From contig CAZSOQ010000122.1 of assembly GCA_964608495.1 (NCBI GenBank), positions 1 to 15,750 on the forward strand: DNA of 15,750 nucleotides. Reading direction: 5' to 3'. Of this stretch, positions 1-6,870 are shown one piece after another. The notes under the pieces were generated by a model. It did no database searches and was not told the origin of the DNA. It saw nothing but the letters and a program-made list of their open reading frames with translations. Both the position numbers and the translations under genes were made by a program. Source of the stretch: JAKORR01 sp964608495. Its GTDB lineage: Bacteria > Armatimonadota > Zipacnadia > Zipacnadales > FEN-943. Position 1 is the stretch's first letter, and every line of letters begins with the position of its first letter.

Positions 1-1
1 G

Positions 2-850
2 CTGGTCGTCAACCACATGCGCGGCACCGTCCGCTCCTGCGCCGTCAAGGCCCCCGGCTTCGGGGATCGCCGCAAGCGCAACCTCGAGGACATCGCCATC
101 CTCACCGGCGGAACCTTCATCAGCGAGGACCTGGGCGTCAAGCTCGAGAACGTCGAGCTGACCGACCTGGGCCGCGCCACACGCGTCACCGTGGACAGGG
201 ACGACACCACGATCGTCGAGGGCGCGGGCTCGTCGGCGTCCATTGACGCCCGCATGGGCCAGATCCGCCGCGAGATCGAGGACACCGACAGCGACTACGA
301 CCGCGAGAAGCTGGAGGAGCGCCTCGCCAAGCTCGCCGGCGGCGTCGCCGTCATCAAGGTCGGCGCGTCCACCGAGGCCGAGCGCAAGGAGCTCAAGTAC
401 CTCTTCGAGGACGCCCTCTCGGCCGCCCGCTCGGCCCTCGAGGAGGGCATCATCCCCGGCGGCGGCACCGCGCTGCTGCGCGCGCAGGCCGTGGTCGAGA
501 AGCTGATGAAGCGGGAGAAGAACGACGACGTTCGCGCCGGCATCCAGATCGTCGCGCGGGCTATCGCGTCCCCGCTGAAGCAGATCGCCGAGAACGCCGG
601 CTATGAGGGCAGCATCGTCGCCGAGCACGTCCTCGCCGACGACAACTACAACTTCGGCTTCAACGCCCTCACCGAGAAGTACGAGGACATGTTCGCCTCC
701 GGCGTCATTGACCCCGTCAAGGTCGTCCGCTGCGCCCTCGAGAACGCCGCTTCCATCGGCGCTCTCGTCCTCACCACCGAGACCCTCGTGGCCGAAATCC
801 CCGAGAAGGAGAAGGCGGGTCCGCCTTCTCCTCCCGACTACGACATGTAG
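2..850 (+). CDS. groL: Chaperonin GroEL (Hsp60), 5'-truncated by window edge
   Basis: This is the large subunit of the cytoplasmic ATP-dependent folding chamber that works with GroES. The frame is open from base 2, so the CDS runs in from outside; the internal ATG at 17 is not its start. About 282 residues are visible, corresponding to roughly residue 260 onward of the E. coli protein: second half of the apical domain, returning intermediate segment and C-terminal equatorial domain. Recognisable blocks are AVKAPGFGDRRK, LTGGTFISEDLG, SDYDREKLEERLAKLAGGVAVIKVGA, the EDAL-x-A-x-R helix carrying the catalytic Asp (Asp398 in E. coli), the PGGG nucleotide loop and GVIDPVKV near the end. Oddities: LKYLFEDAL replaces the usual KKxRxEDAL, and the protein ends in a short PPSPPDYDM tail instead of a Gly-Gly-Met repeat. 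No groES is visible. A strong terminator follows. Identification is very secure. Confidence 0.97.
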   Translation: MVVNHMRGTVRSCAVKAPGFGDRRKRNLEDIAILTGGTFISEDLGVKLENVELTDLGRATRVTVDRDDTTIVEGAGSSASIDARMGQIRREIEDTDSDYDREKLEERLAKLAGGVAVIKVGASTEAERKELKYLFEDALSAARSALEEGIIPGGGTALLRAQAVVEKLMKREKNDDVRAGIQIVARAIASPLKQIAENAGYEGSIVAEHVLADDNYNFGFNALTEKYEDMFASGVIDPVKVVRCALENAASIGALVLTTETLVAEIPEKEKAGPPSPPDYDM

Positions 851-872
851 TCCGGCACCCCTCGCCGAGGAA

Positions 873-909
873 CAGCCCGGCCCCCACCAGGGCCGGGCTG
901 CGTTCTTTT
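873..909 (+). terminator. Rho-independent terminator of groEL
   Basis: A perfect 11-bp stem (873-883 with 890-900, arms CAGCCCGGCCC and GGGCCGGGCTG) closes a 6-nt loop (CCACCA). It is followed by CGTTCTTTT, a T-rich tail on the plus strand. It starts 23 bp after the groEL stop and sits between convergent genes, so it should also protect groEL from read-through into the leftward block. Confidence 0.88.
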
Positions 910-934
910 GCGCCAGCGGCAGGGCGGCTGGCGC
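910..934. repeat. Second stem-loop between the convergent genes
   Basis: An 8-bp perfect inverted repeat, GCGCCAGC (910-917) and GCTGGCGC (927-934), has a 9-nt loop. It lies 7 bp past the stop of the URO-D-like gene on the minus strand. The minus-strand sequence after it begins AAAAGAACG rather than a U-tract, so it does not look like a classical terminator in that direction. It could still act as a 3'-end protecting hairpin or a weak terminator. Confidence 0.45.
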
Positions 935-940
935 GCCGCC

Positions 941-2017
941 TCACAGCTCGTGTCCCAGCAGCACCTCGTACATCGCCACGATGTTCTCCGGCGGCGTGTC
1001 CGGCTGCAGGTTGTGCGACGAGCAGGCGATCCACCCGCCGCCCTCGTTCAGCACGCCCAGCAGCCGTTTGGTCTCCTCGCGCACCTGCGCGGCGGTGCCG
1101 TGCGGCAGCAGCTCCTGCATGTCTATGCCCCCATGCAGCGTGAGGTGCCGCCCGAAGTCCTTCTTCAGCGCCACGGGCTCCATCCCCGCCGCCAGTGGCT
1201 GGAAGGGCGTGAGGATCTCCAGGCCGAGGTCAATCAGGTCCGGCAGGATCTCCCGCACGCCCCCGCAACTGTGGTATCTCACCCGCCTGCCGTAGGACCG
1301 GATCAGGTCGAAGACCTCGCCGATCCGCGGCTTGAGGTACCTGCGCCACATCTGCGGTGACATCATCAGCCCCTTCTGCGTCCCCACATCGTCGTTGTAC
1401 TCCACGATGTCTATCGCGTCCCCGCCGGCCTCCAGAATCCGCCGCAGCCGCTCCCTCAGCGGCTCCTGCACCCGGTCCATCAGCCCGCACGCCTTCGCCG
1501 GCTCCACGGCCAGGTCCGTCATGAACCCCTCCAGCCCGCGGATGAACCAGCTTATCTCGAAGGTCCCCCGACAGTGCGCCCACACCGCGTACTCGCTCTG
1601 CGACTGCGCGGCCTCGCCTACTCCCGAGTAGTCCCAGTCGTCGGGGTCCATATACTCATGCGCGTCCAGCTCCTCGACCGACCCCACCTCCGCCAGGGGA
1701 TGCCAGGCGATGTCTATGTAGTCGCCCGTCGGCGTAGTGGCCCGCCTGAACCCCACGCCCCACAGGTCAAGGTACAGCCCGTCCGCGGTAACCTCCTTGG
1801 TCGGGTCGGCGTAGGCGATGGGGGAGGCCTGCCACTTGATGCGCGGCCCCACGCCGCGCAGGTCCGTCTCGAGCACCGCCAGCAGGTCCGTGCCCTCCGG
1901 CAGGCCAAGGTACTGCGTGAGGCTGTGGACCACCTGCCCGTGCGCCCCGAAGTCCACCGGCACGCGGTCGGGCTGTTGGTGATCCGCGGCGCAGAGAACG
2001 CGCTCCTTCGAGGTCAT
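941..2017 (-). CDS. Uroporphyrinogen decarboxylase-like / MtaA-type corrinoid methyltransferase family protein
   Basis: A 358-aa cytoplasmic protein of the URO-D superfamily, which contains true HemE and the zinc-dependent methylcobamide:CoM-type methyltransferases MtaA/MtbA/CmuA. An N-terminal VPVDFG block, a YHSCGGVREILPDLIDLG block at about 248-265, LHGGID at 294-299 and a C-terminal SSHNLQPDTPPENI segment place it in the family. His249, Cys251 and Cys332 match the H-x-C ... C zinc-ligand pattern of MtaA-type enzymes. Canonical HemE lacks these ligands, so haem synthesis is unlikely. The start at 2017 is supported by GGAG 8 nt upstream. It is the last gene of a leftward block after two giant secreted carbohydrate-active proteins, separated by 126 bp containing a hairpin. 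No corrinoid-binding protein is adjacent, so the methyl donor, acceptor and substrate are unknown. URO-D-like paralogues are common next to sugar-utilisation genes in several environmental phyla, but their role there is unresolved. Confidence 0.85.
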   Translation of the reverse strand: MTSKERVLCAADHQQPDRVPVDFGAHGQVVHSLTQYLGLPEGTDLLAVLETDLRGVGPRIKWQASPIAYADPTKEVTADGLYLDLWGVGFRRATTPTGDYIDIAWHPLAEVGSVEELDAHEYMDPDDWDYSGVGEAAQSQSEYAVWAHCRGTFEISWFIRGLEGFMTDLAVEPAKACGLMDRVQEPLRERLRRILEAGGDAIDIVEYNDDVGTQKGLMMSPQMWRRYLKPRIGEVFDLIRSYGRRVRYHSCGGVREILPDLIDLGLEILTPFQPLAAGMEPVALKKDFGRHLTLHGGIDMQELLPHGTAAQVREETKRLLGVLNEGGGWIACSSHNLQPDTPPENIVAMYEVLLGHEL

Positions 2018-2025
2018 CGGCTCGT

Positions 2026-2029
2026 CTCC
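2026..2029 (-). promoter_or_regulatory. Ribosome binding site of the URO-D-like gene
   Basis: GGAG on the minus strand lies 8 nt before the ATG at 2017 and fixes that start. An out-of-frame ATG at 2031 opens a five-codon frame (M-E-T-S-R-stop) whose TGA overlaps the true ATG. It has no Shine-Dalgarno of its own. Confidence 0.6.
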
Positions 2030-2082
2030 ATGAGTGTGGATATGCGGGCGCCGTTCGGCCCTCTCCTTCCGTCCCCCTGCAG

Positions 2083-2102
2083 GGCGGGGCTTCAGCCCCG
2101 CC
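2083..2102. repeat. REP-like palindromic hairpin
   Basis: GGCGGGGC-TTCA-GCCCCGCC is a perfect 8-bp stem with a 4-nt loop whose ends can also pair. It sits 41 bp after the stop of the 1559-aa gene and 65 bp before the URO-D-like start. There is no U-tract on either side, so it looks like a REP-type element or transcript-stabilising hairpin more than a terminator. By eye I find no second copy in this window. Confidence 0.6.
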
Positions 2103-2143
2103 GTCGGGCCCGTTCCCCCCGCCGGTGACGGCCTAACAGCGCC

Positions 2144-5100
2144 CTACCGCGCCAGGTACCAGGCCACGCGTCCCAGGAAGGCCGTGCACTCACTCGCCCG
2201 GCCCGCGTGCGCATCCTCCGGGTCAACCACCGGTCGGTCGAAGCTCGGCTCGATCACCAGGACCTTGCCGCGCCCGAAGTCCGCCTCCAGCACCGAGGGC
2301 CTCCCCGCCGTGTCTGTCATGAGCACCCGCCACTCGGGGGCCGCTCCCACGATGCTGTCGTAGGACACGATGCCCTGCAGGCCCTCGGCGTCCACGCCCG
2401 CGAAGAGCCCGTGCTTCGGCTCCAGCACGTCCCCGGTGGCCGTCTCCGGCTCGTCCAGCCACAGGTCCCAGGGCAGCATCCCCGTGTCCCATTCCTGGTC
2501 ATTGAGCTGTCCCACCACCAGCGTCCCGCCCGACAGCACGAATCGCTGCAGGTCGGCCAGGTGATCCCTGAGGTCCGCGAAGTTGTAGTACAGCGCCTCG
2601 TCGCCCACGACCAGCGCCCGCAGTCCCTGGAGCTGCTCCCAGGACGCCTCCGCCACCGGCCTTGCCGACAGCCCTACCTTCGCCAGCGCCGCCGCGAAAT
2701 GGTCGTTCCGGCCTGTGATGATGCCCACGCCGTCGCCCAGCTCCTCGGGCCTCGCGACCAGCACCCGTATCTCCCGCGTATCGCTCACGCCGCCCAGGCG
2801 GAACTGGACGCTCGCCGTGCCCGTCTGTCCGGGCGTGGCGTCGGGTCTGCACGTGAATCCGAGCGCCAGGTCCGCCCGTGCCTGGGGGGACACCGTGCAC
2901 GGCTGGGGCGGCGCCACTTGCACCCCGTCCGGCGCCTCCCTCACCCTCACCTCGACCCGTACTTCCCTGTCGCTCGGGTTAACGAGGAAAGGGCGCACCA
3001 CCCGCTTCTCGCCCGGCTGCATCACGAGGACCGACCGCAGGGCCAGCGTTGCCCTGACCTCCTGCTTCGGCGGCGCCTGCAGGTCCGTCACGCCCATCTG
3101 TCGCAGCCACTCCAGCGCGTAGAGCATACAGCAGGTCTCCTGCGTGAAGCTCTTCCCGAAGCCGCTGCGCCCGGCCTCGTACAGGTGCGCCGCGCAGGCC
3201 TCCTCTAGCAGCCCCAGCCTCCGTGCCCGGTGCTCCTCGTCTACCAGACACGCATAGCCCAGCCCGTCGCCCACCAGGCTGAAGGTCCACGTCCCGCCCT
3301 TGGACGTGAAGGTCGGGCAGGCCGAGTACCAGAACCCTCGGTCCTTCGCCACCCACGCCTCGTTCCACATCCAGTCCGCGCACCGCACGATCGCGCGCTT
3401 GACGTCCTCGCGCGGCTCGGTCTGGTCGTACATCCGCAGCCCGCGCATCATCACGCCCGTCATGAAGGGCTTCGGCCCGTAGTGCTGCGGCCGGTGCTTG
3501 CACTCGCTCGGGTCGAGGAAGTGCGACCCCATGGCGCCGCTCACCGGGTCCTGCCTCTGCAGCATCCGGTCCACCATCAACCGCGCGCCCTCCAGATACC
3601 ACGGGTCGCCCGAGTCCTCATAGGCCGCGAGCATCGAGATGACCGTCCACCCTGCGTCGCGGGCATAGAAAGGGCACGCCGGGCTGCGCGCCGTCACGAT
3701 CTCGCTGGCGATCAGGCGGCCGGTGTCGCGCAGGCGGTAGTCACCGAGCAGCGCGCCGTAAACGAGCTGGCCCTGCGTCCAGGTATGACAGTGCCCGCTG
3801 CCCCCGCGAATCCCGCCGCCATCGCGCCAGTCCGCCCCGAAGTAGCTGCCCGTGTGGCAGAGGCAGTGGATGTGCACCTTCCCGACCTGCCGGGGGTCGC
3901 GGCTGTAGTGCACCGTGTCCACGTCGGCGTTGTGCTTCGCCGCCGCTTCCCCGCGCCACAGCATGTCCAGCCGTCCGTTATGGGCGAACTCGAGCGCCAG
4001 AGCCCACTGCGTGTCGTACTCGATGTTCCCCCAGTTCCACTGCCTTTCGCCGTACCAGTCCCCGTAGTTGATGAAGCCATACTCCCGCACGCTTCCCTGC
4101 CGCTTCATCAGGTCATCGAAGGACCACTCGGCGTTCTCATCGTACCGCGGGAAGGTCTTGCCGTCCCTCGGATACAGGCTCCCCATCGCGCCCGACTCGC
4201 AGTAGTGCTTGGTCGTGCAGGCGGCGAAGAGGGGAGCGCTGACGTGCCCCGTCTCGGCGGCCAGGGCGTCGGTCTCACCGGGCGCGCCGAAGTCCAGCAG
4301 CACCTCGCTCGTGACGCGGGTCCCCGCCCGCAGCTTGTACTTGCCCCCGTCGCACCAGAAGAACAGCCGGTCCACCAGCTCCTGGTCCTCGGCCGACTGG
4401 TACGCATCCGCCGGCAGCTCCGGCAGCAGGTCCACGGCCAGCCCCGCCTTCGTCGCCGTGAATCCCTTGGGCCACACCTTCCAGAAGTCCCGCACGGCGG
4501 CCAGGACGACCGGGCTGCCTGCTCTCATCACCGCCACGCCGCCCGCGTGCCGCTCGCCCGCCTGCTCGCCGTTCACCAGGTACCGATTGTCGTGGTCCTG
4601 CAGCAGCCTGACCGTGCCGTCCGACAGCGGCCTCGGCTCGACCTCGCCCAGCCACACCGCGTCCCCCGCCATGGGCAGCTCCAGCGCCAGCCTGCTCAGC
4701 AGCGACATATCCGTCTCCACGTTGGCCGTGTCCAGCGACACCTCGAGATACAGGCGCGGCAGGTCCCGCCAGACGTGCGCCACCACCATGTAGCGGAAGG
4801 GCTTGCTCCCGTCCTCGCCCACGAACCACCCTGCGCGACGGACCATCGCGTGCAGGGGGCCGTCCTCCAGCACTGTCGTCTCGTCCGGCGTCCCTGCCAC
4901 ATAGCGCTTGTAGTCAGGCCCGGTGAGCACCAGCGGCGCGGCCGCCACGGCCACCTCAGCCTCGGAGGCCTTGCCGTCGCCGTCCTTGTCGGCCCACACG
5001 CGCCCCAGCGGCGCGTCGTCCGGCATCTCCAGCCGCAGGCGTCTGCCCTCGACGACCAGCCCTCCGTCGCCCTGGACGATCCGTAGCGCGGGTGTCACGG

Positions 5101-6823
5101 GCCTGGCATCCACCCCGTACCTCAGGCGATACTTCGCCTCCTTCCCGGCCTGCGTCTGCGCGAGGAAGTCCACGATCAGCCACCTGACCGAGCGGTCCGG
5201 CCAGTAGGACCAGCCCACAAGCTGCGCCTCGACGGGCTTGTCGTCCCGCCCCCTTAGCTCGCACCTCTGGGCATCCCACAGCCTCCCCCGCGGTATCGGC
5301 ACGCCCGACCGCATGGGCCACAGCCGCCCGGTCGCCGCGGGCTCCGCCACCGTGAGCTCGATTTCCCCAGGCTGCTCGCCTCCGGGCTCGGGCGGCGCCA
5401 TCTCCACTACCACGCTCGCCTCGGCCTGCTGCCCCTTCCAGTAGGCCCCCAGGTCGTTCTCCCGCGCCTGGATCTTGAGCGCGTACCGCGACGCCCGGAA
5501 GCCCCTCCGGTCCAGCGTCACGTAGAAGGCCCGCTGGTTCCCGCCGGGCTGCGTCTCGATATCGCCCTCCTCCACGTACGCCTCCGGTCCCGCCAGTGCG
5601 TAGTGCACCGTGCAGGTCGTCGGCCGGTTGGTCCGCCAGCTCACCTGCACGCGCCCCGGCGGCTTCCCCGGCTCGTCGGGCATGTGCCATACCTGCGGAC
5701 CGTCAATCCGCAGCTCGGGCATCGCCGGCCGCTTCGTCACCAGCATGAACGACCCCACCCGGTACCCCGTCGAGTTCTTCGCCGTCGAGAAGGTAAGCTT
5801 GTCGCCCGCCTTGAGCTCGGCCGGCTCGGTCGAGAAGAGCAGCAGATCGCCCGCGCCCGCCGTTGCCGCCGCCGCCACGCCCAGGGGCCGGTCGTTGATC
5901 GAAACGTCAATCCCCGGGTACGGCCCGCCCGACCCGTACACCACGCACGCCACGTGGTACCTGCCCGCCCTCGGCACGCTCATCACCGCGCGCTCGCCCG
6001 CCACGCCCTGACTCGCCACGCTGCCGTCGTGCCACAGCTCGTACCCCACGACGTCCTCGGCCACCGGACGCAGCAGGAGGGCGCCCGGAGCTTGCCCCAC
6101 CTGGCCCACCAGCTCCCAGTCCGCCGGCAGCACGTCGAAGTTCGCCCTCACAGGCACTGGCGGCACCGGCGCCTTCCGGCCGGGGTCCACCGGCACCGTC
6201 ACCGTCGCCCAGACCGTGCTGTCCGAGTCGCTGGTGTTGTCCGCCATGTGCGACAGCAGGTACAGCCGAAACTGCGTCTTCCCGTCCACGATCTTCGCCT
6301 TCACATCGTCGCACACGTACACGGTGTCGCCGTCCACGACCCATCGCGGTGGCAGCTCGGCGCTTGCTCGCACCTCCGGCGTGAACAGCCGCGGCCCGAA
6401 GCTGCCCCTCACCGTGCTGTACATGGCGTCCACGCCGCGCACCCAGTCCGCGTCCTGCCGCCCATTGCTGTGATCGTTGTCCCAGTCCACGTACACGTGG
6501 AACACGGTCCCGTCCGCGTTGAAGGCCTCCGCGAGCGTTATCTTGAACACGTACCGGTTCTCGCCCACGTGGCCCACGAAGCACTGCACCACGTCGTTCG
6601 CCAGCTTGTGCGCGGCGTTGATGTTCTTGTCGCCCGCGCCCGACGCCCCATCGTCAAGAACGAGTCGCAGCTCCTCCGCCAGCCGCGGGTCGGTCCCCAG
6701 CCGTTCCTCGACGGCATCGGGAATCCCGTCGCCGTCGCCATCCTGCGCCAGCGCGCCCACAGGCAGCCCGAGCATCACGATCGCCAGCGCTGCCACGATA
6801 ACCCTGGCCGGTACGGTACGCAT
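2144..6823 (-). CDS. Secreted PcRGLX/YetA-like (PL26-type) polysaccharide lyase with C-terminal GATase-like domain
   Basis: A 1559-aa exported multidomain protein. Residues 1-26 are a signal peptide (AALAIVMLGL core, cut near ALA-QD). DGDGDGIPD with LGTDP (28-46) is a thrombospondin-type-3-like calcium loop. About 60-215 and 225-365 are beta-rich. About 370-476 is FN3-like. From 485 comes a RIFT-barrel block (SGVPIPRG, then YWPDRSVRWLIVDF at 540-553). A second calcium-type loop, DKDGDGKASEAE, is at 612-623. About 860-1245 is an alpha/alpha-barrel core with NYGDWYGERQWNWGNIEYDTQ (919-939), AAKHNADVDTVHY (961-973), VHIHCLCH and GHCHTW. The RIFT plus alpha/alpha order matches B. subtilis YetA and exo-rhamnogalacturonan lyase PcRGLX (PL26). 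About 1255-1358 is a beta domain, and 1365-1559 is a Rossmann-like glutamine-amidotransferase-type domain (LRALVVGDEA, FVLSGGTLVVG). GAGGTGA lies 7 nt before the ATG. Lyase activity is inferred from the family; the actual substrate is unknown. At 1559 aa it is far longer than the roughly 850-aa YetA. Confidence 0.75.
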   Translation of the reverse strand: MRTVPARVIVAALAIVMLGLPVGALAQDGDGDGIPDAVEERLGTDPRLAEELRLVLDDGASGAGDKNINAAHKLANDVVQCFVGHVGENRYVFKITLAEAFNADGTVFHVYVDWDNDHSNGRQDADWVRGVDAMYSTVRGSFGPRLFTPEVRASAELPPRWVVDGDTVYVCDDVKAKIVDGKTQFRLYLLSHMADNTSDSDSTVWATVTVPVDPGRKAPVPPVPVRANFDVLPADWELVGQVGQAPGALLLRPVAEDVVGYELWHDGSVASQGVAGERAVMSVPRAGRYHVACVVYGSGGPYPGIDVSINDRPLGVAAAATAGAGDLLLFSTEPAELKAGDKLTFSTAKNSTGYRVGSFMLVTKRPAMPELRIDGPQVWHMPDEPGKPPGRVQVSWRTNRPTTCTVHYALAGPEAYVEEGDIETQPGGNQRAFYVTLDRRGFRASRYALKIQARENDLGAYWKGQQAEASVVVEMAPPEPGGEQPGEIELTVAEPAATGRLWPMRSGVPIPRGRLWDAQRCELRGRDDKPVEAQLVGWSYWPDRSVRWLIVDFLAQTQAGKEAKYRLRYGVDARPVTPALRIVQGDGGLVVEGRRLRLEMPDDAPLGRVWADKDGDGKASEAEVAVAAAPLVLTGPDYKRYVAGTPDETTVLEDGPLHAMVRRAGWFVGEDGSKPFRYMVVAHVWRDLPRLYLEVSLDTANVETDMSLLSRLALELPMAGDAVWLGEVEPRPLSDGTVRLLQDHDNRYLVNGEQAGERHAGGVAVMRAGSPVVLAAVRDFWKVWPKGFTATKAGLAVDLLPELPADAYQSAEDQELVDRLFFWCDGGKYKLRAGTRVTSEVLLDFGAPGETDALAAETGHVSAPLFAACTTKHYCESGAMGSLYPRDGKTFPRYDENAEWSFDDLMKRQGSVREYGFINYGDWYGERQWNWGNIEYDTQWALALEFAHNGRLDMLWRGEAAAKHNADVDTVHYSRDPRQVGKVHIHCLCHTGSYFGADWRDGGGIRGGSGHCHTWTQGQLVYGALLGDYRLRDTGRLIASEIVTARSPACPFYARDAGWTVISMLAAYEDSGDPWYLEGARLMVDRMLQRQDPVSGAMGSHFLDPSECKHRPQHYGPKPFMTGVMMRGLRMYDQTEPREDVKRAIVRCADWMWNEAWVAKDRGFWYSACPTFTSKGGTWTFSLVGDGLGYACLVDEEHRARRLGLLEEACAAHLYEAGRSGFGKSFTQETCCMLYALEWLRQMGVTDLQAPPKQEVRATLALRSVLVMQPGEKRVVRPFLVNPSDREVRVEVRVREAPDGVQVAPPQPCTVSPQARADLALGFTCRPDATPGQTGTASVQFRLGGVSDTREIRVLVARPEELGDGVGIITGRNDHFAAALAKVGLSARPVAEASWEQLQGLRALVVGDEALYYNFADLRDHLADLQRFVLSGGTLVVGQLNDQEWDTGMLPWDLWLDEPETATGDVLEPKHGLFAGVDAEGLQGIVSYDSIVGAAPEWRVLMTDTAGRPSVLEADFGRGKVLVIEPSFDRPVVDPEDAHAGRASECTAFLGRVAWYLAR

Positions 6824-6830
6824 GTCCGGT

Positions 6831-6837
6831 TCACCTC
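6831..6837 (-). promoter_or_regulatory. Ribosome binding site of the 1559-aa gene
   Basis: GAGGTGA on the minus strand is 7 nt from the ATG at 6823. This good Shine-Dalgarno fixes the start immediately ahead of the signal peptide. Confidence 0.7.
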
Positions 6838-6849
6838 ACGCAAACCCTT

Positions 6850-6864
6850 GCGGCCCACGGCCGC
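6850..6864. repeat. Short hairpin between the two giant genes
   Basis: GCGGCC-CAC-GGCCGC forms a 6-bp stem with a 3-nt loop. It lies 6 bp after the stop of the 1414-aa gene and 12 bp before the Shine-Dalgarno of the next gene. It has no U-tract. It could tune processing or relative expression of the two genes, or be a chance GC palindrome. Confidence 0.3.
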
Positions 6865-6870
6865 CCCGAC

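Noticed and set aside
941..2017. Genuine haem-pathway HemE
   Set aside because: The H-x-C...C zinc-ligand pattern and the carbohydrate-gene context fit the MtaA-like branch better, and no other haem genes are adjacent.
2014..2031. Five-codon leader peptide (M-E-T-S-R) overlapping the URO-D-like start
   Set aside because: It has no Shine-Dalgarno of its own, and the ATG falls by chance within the GGAG region of the real start.
3230..5086. 618-codon plus-strand frame antisense to the PL26-like gene
   Set aside because: Its low-complexity Arg/His/Val/Pro composition and lack of recognisable domains are those of a shadow frame. The minus strand carries a coherent lyase architecture.
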